Shown here piece after piece: positions 35,000 through 43,008 of a DNA stretch of 64,000 nt. A model generated the notes under the pieces. The model ran no database searches, had not been told where the DNA came from, and was given only the letters and a program-made list of their open reading frames with translations. Position 1 is the first letter of the stretch. Each line of letters starts with the position of its first letter. The DNA is from Myxococcus virescens (GTDB taxonomy: Bacteria; Myxococcota; Myxococcia; Myxococcales; Myxococcaceae), in NCBI RefSeq assembly GCF_900101905.1, contig NZ_FNAJ01000005.1:387293-451292 (forward strand), given 5' to 3'. The translations under genes were made by a program, and so were the position numbers.

Positions 35000-37284
35000 C
35001 ACGCGACCTCGAGGCTGAGTTCCGCCAGCGTCCGGGCGATCTGCTCGCGCGCTTCGTCCTCGGACAGCCCGGCAATGCGCTCCATCAGGCCCTGCTCCTC
35101 CTGCTCGGGCGTGCTCACGTCGCCCGGGTTCGACGGCAGGCGGCCACGCCGCGCCTCCAGCAGGGACAGCAGCCGCTTCGCCAGCGACTCCAGCCGGGGC
35201 AGCTCGAAGAAGAGCGTCGTCGACAGCGGGAGCTCGAGCGCCCGCGAGATGCGCTCCTTCAACAACGTGGCCCCAATGGAGTTCAGGCCCAGTTCGAAAA
35301 AGGTCCGCCCCTGCACATCGAGCGTCGCGGGCTCGACCTCCAGCACGTCCGCGAGGTGCCCACGCAGGAACGCCCGCATCTGGGCCTCGCCATGCACATC
35401 GGGAACGCGGGAAGCATCCCCGGCGGCCACCGCGGCGGCCTGAAGCAGGGTGGCGGCATCCGGCCGCGCGTCCTTGGGTGACCGGCAGACTTCATCAGGT
35501 GAAAGCCACTCGGGCCACAGGCGCTGACGCTGGAAGGGGTAGACCGGCAGGCTCACGCAGCGCCCTGCACGCACCGGGAACACCTCGGGCGGCACCACCC
35601 CATCCGCGACGAAGACACGCCCGGCCTCCACCTGCTCCAGCGGCATGCCCTCCTGAACCAGGAGCGTCGTCGCACTCGGCGTCGCAAGCGAATCGAGGAG
35701 CGCCACGAGCCCCGCCCGGTCGCCCGCAATCACCACGGCACGGTGCCGGTGGTGCTGACGCTTGAGCGCCGCCGTGAAGCAGACGTCCTCCAGCGTCGCC
35801 ACCGAGTCCGGCGTCGCGGCGAGGAAGTCCCGAAGCTGGAGCGCCCGCTGACGGAGCGCGTCCTGAGAGAGCGCCGAGAGCGCCAGGAAATGGACTGGCG
35901 CTGGCGTCCGCTCCAGCACCGCGGCCGGAGCCGCCTCCAGCACCACGAAGCCGTTGGCCCCCCCCAGGGACGTGGACACGATGCCCGCTCGCAGAGGCAC
36001 GCCCGGCTCCCGCGCGGCCCAGGGCTCCAGCTCCGTCTGGATGCTCAGCCCGAGCGCGTCGAACGAAACCAGCGGGTTGGGCGCATCCACGTGAATCGTC
36101 GGCGCCAGCGTGCGGTGGTGCAGCGACAGGCACACCTTGATGAACTGGGCGATGCCCGCCGCGGCACCCAGGTAACCTACGTTGTTGCTGATGGCGCCGA
36201 GCCTGCAGGGCAACGGCCGCTGCGTCCCGAGCGCCTCCCCGATGGCCTCCGCCTCGGCCGCGTCGCCCTTGAGGAACGACGAACCGTGCATCTCGATATA
36301 GTCGATGCTCGCCGGCGCCACCCCGCCCTGCGCGCACGCCTGCCGGATGACGTCCGCCTGCGCCGAGGCGCTGGGCGCCATGATCCACTCGTTCCGGCCG
36401 TTGTGATTGACGGCGCTGCCCCGAATCACCGCGTACACGCGGTCACCGGGCTCCACCTTGGACAGGCGCTTGAGGACGACGACGCCAGCGCCCTCCCCGC
36501 GCACGTAGCCGTCCGCCTGGGCATCCAGGGTCCGGCACTGCCCCCGGTCGGAGAACACGCCGGCCTGGGACAGCATGATGCTGCTGTCCGGCGACAGCAT
36601 CAGCTCGACGCCCCCGGCGACGGCCATCTCCACCTCGCCCAGCGTCAAGCTGCGGCACGCCTCATGGAGGGCCACCGTCGAGGAGGCACACCCCACGCTC
36701 GACACGGTGCTGGGCCCCCGGAAATCAAACGCGTAGGAGAGCCGGTTGGCCGCGAAGGACGCCGTCGTTCCCAGGACGGAATAGCCATCCAGCGCGGACC
36801 AGTCCCGCGCCAGCATCCGCTGGAAGTCGCTGAAGTTGACGCCCATGAAGACGCCCGTGCGGCTCCCTCGCACGGCGTCGAAGGGCAGGCCCGCGTCCTC
36901 CAGCGCATGCCATGCACACTCGAAGAGGAGGCGGTGCTGCGGGTCCATCTGCCGCAGCTCCCGCTTCGACAGCCGGAACGCCGCGGGGTCGGCCAGCTCC
37001 ACGCCTTCAATCAGCCCAGCCTTGCGGTTGCGAATCGTCCCGGGGCGATCAGGCGCCGCGTCGAAGAGCGCGGCCGAAGGCCAGCGCCCGGGCGGGATGT
37101 CCCCCGTTGCATCAATCCCATCACATAGCATTTGCCAGAGCGTACGCGGGCAGTCCGACATGGGGAAACGCAGCCCCAGTCCAATCACAGCAATGGGTTC
37201 ACACCACATCAGGGCACGGCTCCGCTGGCGACCTGAAAGCCGCTCAGACTCATCACCTGTTTGAACTTCATTCTCGACCAACAA
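34999..37284 (-). CDS. AT-less KS-ACP protein with non-canonical KS
   Basis: 761 residues from the TTG at 37284; an ATG at 37209 (start MWCEPIAVIG) is the alternative, and neither has a strong Shine-Dalgarno site. The KS keeps the nucleophile Cys (VGCASS, near 200) and the first His (EMHGSS), but KTNIGH has become SNNVGY, so the Lys and second His needed for decarboxylative condensation are lost. The KS-AT linker and the post-AT segment (LPVYPFQRQRLW) are joined directly: the whole AT is missing. The ACP has GLNSI near 667, followed by a C-terminal docking helix. It is the first synthase of the operon and may accept and hand over the pyrrolyl starter rather than elongate. Its carrier domain could even serve as the carrier for the prolyl ligase, since I find no free-standing PCP. 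Confidence 0.88.
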   Translation of the reverse strand: MLVENEVQTGDESERLSGRQRSRALMWCEPIAVIGLGLRFPMSDCPRTLWQMLCDGIDATGDIPPGRWPSAALFDAAPDRPGTIRNRKAGLIEGVELADPAAFRLSKRELRQMDPQHRLLFECAWHALEDAGLPFDAVRGSRTGVFMGVNFSDFQRMLARDWSALDGYSVLGTTASFAANRLSYAFDFRGPSTVSSVGCASSTVALHEACRSLTLGEVEMAVAGGVELMLSPDSSIMLSQAGVFSDRGQCRTLDAQADGYVRGEGAGVVVLKRLSKVEPGDRVYAVIRGSAVNHNGRNEWIMAPSASAQADVIRQACAQGGVAPASIDYIEMHGSSFLKGDAAEAEAIGEALGTQRPLPCRLGAISNNVGYLGAAAGIAQFIKVCLSLHHRTLAPTIHVDAPNPLVSFDALGLSIQTELEPWAAREPGVPLRAGIVSTSLGGANGFVVLEAAPAAVLERTPAPVHFLALSALSQDALRQRALQLRDFLAATPDSVATLEDVCFTAALKRQHHRHRAVVIAGDRAGLVALLDSLATPSATTLLVQEGMPLEQVEAGRVFVADGVVPPEVFPVRAGRCVSLPVYPFQRQRLWPEWLSPDEVCRSPKDARPDAATLLQAAAVAAGDASRVPDVHGEAQMRAFLRGHLADVLEVEPATLDVQGRTFFELGLNSIGATLLKERISRALELPLSTTLFFELPRLESLAKRLLSLLEARRGRLPSNPGDVSTPEQEEQGLMERIAGLSEDEAREQIARTLAELSLEVA

Positions 37285-37287
37285 GAA

Positions 37288-39831
37288 TCAATAAAGACAT
37301 ACATCCGGAACGTCTTTTGCCGCAGCCGGAGTGGAACCACGCGGCCCGAGCCCTCCGTCCTCCACCACGGAGAGGTCGCCAAAATCGAAGAGGGCGTGCT
37401 TGTACAGCTTGAGGCGCGGACTCAATCCTTCTGGGTCCACCCGAACCGCGACGAACTTCGCGCGATCGGTCTGCATCATCCGCTCGAAGTCCCGGACGGC
37501 TTGCTTCGAGGAGTTGGGATACCCGAAACGGGAGATGGCTTCCAGAACCGCAGAGGTCTGGATCCCGCAGTAGATGAGGTTGATGCGCTTGGGCTGGGAT
37601 TGGGACTCGGAGGCCTCGATGGCGACCTGGGTCATCTTGTCCGCGGAGTGCTCCCAGAGCAGCGCGTTCAACTGTCGAACCCGCTCCAGCTCCGGGGCGG
37701 ACACGCCCATGTCCTGGAGGAAGCGCCACAGCTCCGAGCCAGGCTGGAACGGAGGCTGCTTCTCGTCGAAGCGCACCAGGTACATCTTGGATTCGAGCGT
37801 TCCGTCCTCCTGGAAGCTCAGCCCCAGGAACAGCGGGTAGTACTCGGTCCGAAGCGCGGAAGCGTAGGTCTTCACCCGCTCCGCGAAGGGCCCTGCCCGG
37901 AAGCGCTCCGGCAGGCGGCTCATCGCCTCATCGAAGCCGGAGTGCCCGCGCAGGGGGTCGAAGTGCCAGCTGGCGGCAATGGAATACCGGGTAGGCCCCC
38001 CGGGCTTGAACTCCGCCCGCACCAGGCCCAGGTCCGATGACCGGAATGTCTCGCAGATGGCCACGGACCGCTCGACGCCCTCGTTGGAGATGCCGAGCTG
38101 ACGCGTGTACTCCCGGAAGGCCTGCGTGACCGTCCCATTGTCGCTGTAGAGCATGAAGCCCAAGCCGGGCTCGTCCGCGTTGTAGGAGAACTCAATCAAC
38201 GCCTTCTTCGCGATGCCCAGGCCCTGCACCGGGAGCCAATAGTCCAGGAACCGCCGCACCTCGGCGGCCTCGCTCAACAGACCTCGGGCGCGCAGGGCAT
38301 CCCGGACGAACCACCCCAACGTCTTGTCCGGCTGCCACATCACTTCCGTGTCGAAGTGGCAGATGCGATCACGCGGGCCGACCCGTTGAGGCGCCACCAG
38401 GTTGGCCAGCACCCGTCCCGCGTAGCGCGCGCCCAGCGCCACCCGACTGGCGGGCCACAGTGCCTCGGTGCCCAAGCCCTTCACAGACTTCTGCTGCCAG
38501 GCGCGCTTCGCGAGCCGCAAGGCGATGTCCGGGCGCAGGAGGAACTCCGGCCCCGCCTGGACGTGCATCAGCTTGAGGAACTCCTGATAGATCTCCGGAT
38601 GCTGGTGGTTCAGCGCGTAGAGTTCCTCCACGTACCACTGGGCCAGCTTGATGAGCCGCGTCCGCTCGCCGGGGACGTGGGGATGCCGCATGGCCTCCGC
38701 CGTCACGAAGAACCAGAGTCCCTGGAGCCACTGCGCGCCCGTGCGCAGGTAGGATGCCGTCCAGGCCTGGGTCACCGCCTCCAGGCTGTCGAGCTGGTGC
38801 AGCGCCTCGTTGAGGAGGTTCGCCTCCAGCATCGCCACCGACATGCCCTGGCCGAAGACAGGGTCGAAGTAGCACCACGCATCCCCCAGGACGAGCAACC
38901 CCGCGGGGAAGTCCCGGATGCGCTCGAAGTGGCGCCATTTCACGTCCGGCACCCGGTACACCCCGACGTCCGAGACGGGCTTCGCGTCCTTGATGGCTTC
39001 GTAGATGTCCGGCTCGCGGAGGCTGCGGGCGAACTCCACGAAGCCGTCCTCGCCGCGGGGCGGGTGGTGTCCTTCGTAGCCGAACAAGGACACAATCCAG
39101 CGATTGCCTTCCACGCCCAGCATGGCCCCACCGCGCGGTTTATCGGGCGGCAGCGGGGTGATCCACAGCCCGCGCCAGTCCCTGGCTGTCTCCGGCTGCT
39201 CGAAGAGGCGTGACACGTAGCAGAGGTTGATGGGCAGCCGGCTCTCCTCCGGCGGGCTGAACCCCAACTCTGACAGCCACTTGCCCAGCTGCGATCCACG
39301 CCCGCTCGCGTCGACCACGATGTTGGCGAGCCGGTTCGTCACCGCGCCGCCGTCCTCGTGGCGGTCATGCGTCTGGACACCGAGAATCCGCCGTCCATCC
39401 GGCGTGGCCAGCAGCGCCCGCACGGAGGTCGACTCCAGGATCTCCACGTTGGAATAGGCGCGAAGCCGCCCTCTCAGGTAGCGCTCCAGGGAGCAGCGCG
39501 TCTGCGGGTACAGGACGATGCCGCTGCGGTGGCGCGGCATCCAGTCACCAAACTGCAGCCACCGGAGGTCCTGGGTGAAGTCGAAGGGCTCGATGCCGTC
39601 CGCCTTCATCTGCTCGACGAGGCCGGGGAAGTACTGCTCCAACAGGTCCACGCCCTTTCGCAGCAGGACGTGGATGTGATTGGCCTGGGGCGCGCCCTGG
39701 CGCGGGCCATCCTGGAGCACGTCCCGTTCAATGACGGTGACGCGCTCGAAATGGTCCGCCAGCACGCGCGCGGCGCTGAGCCCACCGATGCTGGCGCCAA
39801 TGACAATGGCGCTCCCTGGAAGTTTGTTCAT
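37288..39831 (-). CDS. FAD-dependent monooxygenase (MonCI/LasC epoxidase-like) fused to a C-terminal domain of unknown function
   Basis: 847 residues from the ATG at 39831 (a TTG at 39858 is further upstream). Residues 8 to 40 are a Rossmann dinucleotide fold (GASIGGLSAARVL, then VIERD). The segment QGAPQANHIHVLL, the VVDASGRGS motif and the LVLGDAWCYFDPVFGQGMS motif are typical of the flavoprotein family that includes the polyether epoxidases MonCI and Lsd18/LasC. Those proteins end after roughly 460-500 residues; this one has about 360 more. The extra part contains several strands of the pattern K-x-Y or K-L/M-Y (SKMYLV, LKLYKH), which faintly recalls ABBA/PT-barrel prenyltransferases, but I cannot assign it. 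Possible roles are epoxidation or hydroxylation of the chain, or oxidation of azoline to azole. It ends 3 bases before the next gene. Confidence 0.85.
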   Translation of the reverse strand: MNKLPGSAIVIGASIGGLSAARVLADHFERVTVIERDVLQDGPRQGAPQANHIHVLLRKGVDLLEQYFPGLVEQMKADGIEPFDFTQDLRWLQFGDWMPRHRSGIVLYPQTRCSLERYLRGRLRAYSNVEILESTSVRALLATPDGRRILGVQTHDRHEDGGAVTNRLANIVVDASGRGSQLGKWLSELGFSPPEESRLPINLCYVSRLFEQPETARDWRGLWITPLPPDKPRGGAMLGVEGNRWIVSLFGYEGHHPPRGEDGFVEFARSLREPDIYEAIKDAKPVSDVGVYRVPDVKWRHFERIRDFPAGLLVLGDAWCYFDPVFGQGMSVAMLEANLLNEALHQLDSLEAVTQAWTASYLRTGAQWLQGLWFFVTAEAMRHPHVPGERTRLIKLAQWYVEELYALNHQHPEIYQEFLKLMHVQAGPEFLLRPDIALRLAKRAWQQKSVKGLGTEALWPASRVALGARYAGRVLANLVAPQRVGPRDRICHFDTEVMWQPDKTLGWFVRDALRARGLLSEAAEVRRFLDYWLPVQGLGIAKKALIEFSYNADEPGLGFMLYSDNGTVTQAFREYTRQLGISNEGVERSVAICETFRSSDLGLVRAEFKPGGPTRYSIAASWHFDPLRGHSGFDEAMSRLPERFRAGPFAERVKTYASALRTEYYPLFLGLSFQEDGTLESKMYLVRFDEKQPPFQPGSELWRFLQDMGVSAPELERVRQLNALLWEHSADKMTQVAIEASESQSQPKRINLIYCGIQTSAVLEAISRFGYPNSSKQAVRDFERMMQTDRAKFVAVRVDPEGLSPRLKLYKHALFDFGDLSVVEDGGLGPRGSTPAAAKDVPDVCLY

Positions 39832-39883
39832 GCCGTGTCCCGCCTCTTGCAGCGACAACGCTCAGGTTGCTCGCGGAAGCCGT

Positions 39884-41269
39884 TCAGGCCGCCGCCTGCT
39901 GTCTGGTCAGGTGCGCCAGGATGAGGTCGTGGACTTGCGTGGCGTGGAGTGTCTCTGCCTCGATCAGTTCACCATGTCGTGTCATCAGCACCGGCCCATC
40001 CTCCGGGCCGGTGGGCAGGCCATGCGCCCCTTTGAGGAGGGAGCCGTCCATCGAGACGACCTCCAGTCGGGAGCGCACGCCCAGCTTCTCCTTCACGACA
40101 CTGCCCCCCAGTTCCAACATGCGCAGACCCAGCTTCGGGTCCACGAACATCTCCAGCGGGTCGTAGCCCGGCTTGCGGTAGATATCGACGGTGCGCGCGT
40201 AGTCCGGCGCACGCGCGTCATCGAGCCAGTAGAAGTACGTGAACCAGGCATCCGGTTCCGCCAGGGCCACCAGCTCGCCTGAGCGAGGGTGGTCCAGATG
40301 GTGGGCGCGCTTCCCCTCGGCATCGAGCACCTGGGCCACCCCGGGCTCCGCCTCGACCAGCGCCTTGACCTCGTCCAGGAGCGCCGGGTTCCGGACATAG
40401 ATGTGCGCGACCTGCATGTCCGCGACGGCGAACGCCTCACTGCCGCTGGGATAGACGACGTCACGGCCGCCCTCGTCCCGGATCGCCAGCCACCCTCGGC
40501 GGCGGAAGAGGCGGTTCAGGTGGACGGCCCGAGACACGGGGACCGCGCCGAACTCCGAGAGGATGATGACGCGCACGCCGCGCGACTCGTAGAAGCCAAT
40601 CAGCTTCCCGACGACGTCGTCGATCTCCCGGAGGCTCTTGTGGATCTCCTTCGCGCCCGGTCCAAACGTGTGCGGCGTGTAGTCCAGGTGCGGAAGGAAG
40701 ACGAGTGAAAGCGTGGGGCCGTGCCGCTGCTCCAGCCACATGGCGACGTCGGCGATCCACTCCGAGGAGCGGATGCTGTAGCGGGGCCCCCAGTAGTCAT
40801 ACGCGGGGAAGTTCCCCAGCGCCTCGACGAGCGGCTTGCGCAGGTGGAGCGGCTCCGTGAACACGTCAGGCACGACCCGCCCGTCCGCGGTGAAGGACGG
40901 CTGCGGCGTGATGGCGTAGTCCGCCTTCGAATACATGTTCATGAACCAGCACACGCGGGCGCAGGTGAAGCTGGGGTCGAGCTTGCGGGCGGCGTCCCAG
41001 AGCTGCGGCGTCTGCACGAGCCCATCGGATTGGGGCCAGAAGCGGACCTCTCCCAGCTCCCGGTGGAGCCATCCATCGCCGACGATTCCGTGCTCGCTGG
41101 GGTATCTTCCGGTCAGGAACGTCGCCTGCATGGTGCAGTTCAGCGCCGGCAGGATGGGCTGGAGCGGCACCATGCGCCCCCGCTCCACGAATGCCTGCAT
41201 GTTTGGCGTCGAGGGGCCGACATACCTCGCGCTCAACCCAGGCAAATCCAAAACGACGCAACGTTCCAT
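39884..41269 (-). CDS. Alkaline-phosphatase-superfamily phosphodiesterase/pyrophosphatase-like protein
   Basis: About 461 residues from the ATG at 41269 (in-frame GTG at 41308). It belongs to the type I phosphodiesterase/nucleotide pyrophosphatase superfamily: VVLDLPGL near the start supplies the first metal-binding Asp, LNCTMQATFLTG holds the Thr nucleophile, LPHLDYTPHTFGP supplies Asp and His, and KGAHGLP a late His. The usual SDHG metal-site motif reads SEFG; from memory, a subfamily linked to ebo/EDB operons carries SEYG or SEFG at this place. There is no signal peptide, so it is probably cytosolic. It is the first gene of the minus-strand operon. It may remove a phosphate or nucleotide from an intermediate, or help deliver the product as proposed for ebo genes; both are inference. 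Confidence 0.82.
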   Translation of the reverse strand: MERCVVLDLPGLSARYVGPSTPNMQAFVERGRMVPLQPILPALNCTMQATFLTGRYPSEHGIVGDGWLHRELGEVRFWPQSDGLVQTPQLWDAARKLDPSFTCARVCWFMNMYSKADYAITPQPSFTADGRVVPDVFTEPLHLRKPLVEALGNFPAYDYWGPRYSIRSSEWIADVAMWLEQRHGPTLSLVFLPHLDYTPHTFGPGAKEIHKSLREIDDVVGKLIGFYESRGVRVIILSEFGAVPVSRAVHLNRLFRRRGWLAIRDEGGRDVVYPSGSEAFAVADMQVAHIYVRNPALLDEVKALVEAEPGVAQVLDAEGKRAHHLDHPRSGELVALAEPDAWFTYFYWLDDARAPDYARTVDIYRKPGYDPLEMFVDPKLGLRMLELGGSVVKEKLGVRSRLEVVSMDGSLLKGAHGLPTGPEDGPVLMTRHGELIEAETLHATQVHDLILAHLTRQQAAA

Positions 41270-41868
41270 GCCCGAAGCAAACTGCTCACGACCCAACCAG
41301 TCAATCACCGACCAGGTTGTCCCATACCCTGGTCTGAGATGAGCGTTCAGTCACTTCGACCAGGTCAGCCGCGTATAGAATTTTACCGCGGCCATAGGCT
41401 GGAATGCGCTGATGCGTGCGCTCGCAGCGGGAATGAGTGACACCGCACCCAGTGCAGTGGGTAGTGAAACGAAACGGAATACATGGTCTGGAGGGGCGGA
41501 TCATCGGCCTCATTTCAGCCCGTTTCCCCGCTAACCGGGGGTGCGCGGCCGGCCCTCGAGATCAGGTCCGCCGCGGCAGCGGAAAATCGCGTCCCAGCCC
41601 ATTTGTAACTCATTGAGTCCACCTCGGGCCAGACCCAGCAGATAGGTTTTACCGAACCCCGCACTTCAATCCCATCCAGCGCCACGTCAAAAGACACACT
41701 TTTCGACCACCATCCCCGAGGTTCTTGACGACGCGTTCCCGCGCACGCGAGACTTCGCCTGACTCCTGTCACGTCTCACCATCCATCTCCGAGGGCCATG
41801 CAGCGCGAGCGCAAGGCGTTCGAAGCGCGCCCCCTCGTTGCTGTCACCCGTTGGAACATCAGGAAAAC
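41270..41868. promoter_or_regulatory. Divergent promoter region of the cluster, no convincing gene
   Basis: About 600 bases between the divergent first genes of the two transcription units. It is visibly richer in A and T than the flanking genes. I see no convincing ORF and in particular no small carrier protein. A TAAAAT box reads leftward near 41383-41392 (within ggtaaaattc of the complement), and a TTGACG lies at about 41727 on the plus strand, but neither has a clear partner element. An ACCCA-N6-TGGGT inverted repeat lies near 41447-41463. The plus-strand gene has AGGA four bases before its ATG at 41869. Confidence 0.55.
41310..41366. promoter_or_regulatory. Three GACCAGG half-sites, likely operator
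   Basis: GACCAGG at 41310-41316 and its reverse complement CCTGGTC at 41328-41334 form a perfect 7-base inverted repeat with an 11-base spacer. A third copy, GACCAGG, lies at 41358-41364 within the 9-base palindrome GACC-A-GGTC (41358-41366). They sit just upstream of the leftward phosphodiesterase gene, whose possible GTG start is only 2 bases away. The arrangement suggests a dimeric regulator with a primary operator and an auxiliary site. No regulator gene is encoded in the cluster part seen here. Confidence 0.5.
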
Positions 41869-43008
41869 ATGGACTTCAGTTGGACTCACGAGCAGGTGGA
41901 GCTCTATGACCGTGCCCTCGCCTTCGCGCGAGCGCAGTTGCCCGAGGCCACAAAGCCCAGCAAGGAAGTCCTGCCACGCGATTTGTGGCAACGCTGCGGT
42001 GAGTTCGGCTTCCTGGGACTGCCCGTGCCCACGGCGCATGGCGGACTGGGGCTGGACACACTGACCACCGCGCGGGTGATGGAGGCGCTGGGGCGTGGCT
42101 GCGTGGACACCGGACTGGTGTTCTCCGTGGGCGCTCACCTCTTCGCCTGCGTGATGCCCATCCTGGAGAGCGGGGATGACACGCAGAAGTCCCGGTACCT
42201 GCCCCGCCTGTGCTCGGGGGAATGGGTGGGCGCCAACGCCATCTCCGAACCGGAGGCGGGCTCGGATGTGTTTGCCCTGAAGACGCGCGCGGTGCGGGAC
42301 GGAGACAGCTACGTGCTCGATGGTGGCAAGAGCTACGTCACCAATGGCCCTTCCGCGGACGTCTTCCTCGTCTACGCCGCCACGCAACCGGCCCATGGGT
42401 ACATGGGCCTGAGCGCCTTCCTGGTCGAGAAGGACACGCCGGGACTGTCCGTCGGGCGCGCCTTCGAGAAGATGGGGCTGTCCACGTCGCCCATCGCCCC
42501 CATCTATCTGGAGGGGTGCCGTGTCCCAGAGTTCGCGCGGCTGGGTGCGGAGGGCCAGGGCGCGGCGATGTTCAAGCGCTCCATGCAGTGGGAGCGCGCG
42601 TGCCTCTTCGCCGCCTACGTGGGCGTCATGGAGCGGGTGCTCGAACAGACGGCGGACTTCGCCCGGACCCGCAAGCAGTTCAAGAAGGCCCTGGGGAAGA
42701 ACCAGGCCATCTCCCACAAGCTGGCGGACATGAAGCAGCGGCTGGAGGCGTCCCGGCTCCTGCTGTACCAGGCCTGCTGGAAGATGGACCGGGGCCAGGA
42801 CGCCGTCATGGAGGTGTCCCTGGCCAAGCTGGCCATCAGCGAGGCCGCCATCCAGAGCGGCCTGGACGCCATCCAGATTCACGGCGGCATGGGCTACGTG
42901 GCCGAAACAGGCATCGAGCGCGTGCTGCGTGACGCCATTCCCAGCGCCATCTTCTCCGGCACCTCCGAAATCCAACGCGACATCATCGCCAACCAGCTCG
43001 GCCTATGA
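41869..43008 (+). CDS. Prolyl-carrier-protein dehydrogenase (PltE/RedW-like acyl-CoA dehydrogenase family)
   Basis: 379 residues of the acyl-CoA dehydrogenase fold. Family marks include NAISEPEAGSD near 125 (FAD contact), QFKKALGKNQ and the C-terminal FSGTSEIQRDI. Over its whole length it follows the PltE pattern as I remember it: CTDTGLVFS-like and MQWERACLFAA segments, and a DYATTQP-like stretch (YAATQPAHGYMGLS). PltE-type enzymes oxidise L-prolyl-S-PCP to pyrrolyl-2-carboxyl-S-PCP using FAD. I set the start at 41869 because AGGA lies four bases upstream and homologues start with MDF; a longer upstream reading looks non-coding. The stop overlaps the ligase start by 4 bases (ATGA), and the pair makes the pyrrole starter. 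Confidence 0.92.
   Translation: MDFSWTHEQVELYDRALAFARAQLPEATKPSKEVLPRDLWQRCGEFGFLGLPVPTAHGGLGLDTLTTARVMEALGRGCVDTGLVFSVGAHLFACVMPILESGDDTQKSRYLPRLCSGEWVGANAISEPEAGSDVFALKTRAVRDGDSYVLDGGKSYVTNGPSADVFLVYAATQPAHGYMGLSAFLVEKDTPGLSVGRAFEKMGLSTSPIAPIYLEGCRVPEFARLGAEGQGAAMFKRSMQWERACLFAAYVGVMERVLEQTADFARTRKQFKKALGKNQAISHKLADMKQRLEASRLLLYQACWKMDRGQDAVMEVSLAKLAISEAAIQSGLDAIQIHGGMGYVAETGIERVLRDAIPSAIFSGTSEIQRDIIANQLGL

Noticed and set aside
37288..39831. Flavin-dependent tryptophan-type halogenase
   Set aside because: The WxWxIP motif typical of those halogenases is absent, and the N-terminal motifs fit the epoxidase/monooxygenase group.
41515..41772. An 85-codon leftward ORF in the divergent promoter, considered as a missing carrier protein
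   Set aside because: It has no DSL-type phosphopantetheine site, no helix pattern of a carrier protein and no ribosome site.
41725..41868. Longer N terminus for the prolyl dehydrogenase
   Set aside because: The added 48 residues are Arg- and Ser-rich and unlike the family, whereas the ATG at 41869 has AGGA just upstream and gives a standard MDF start.
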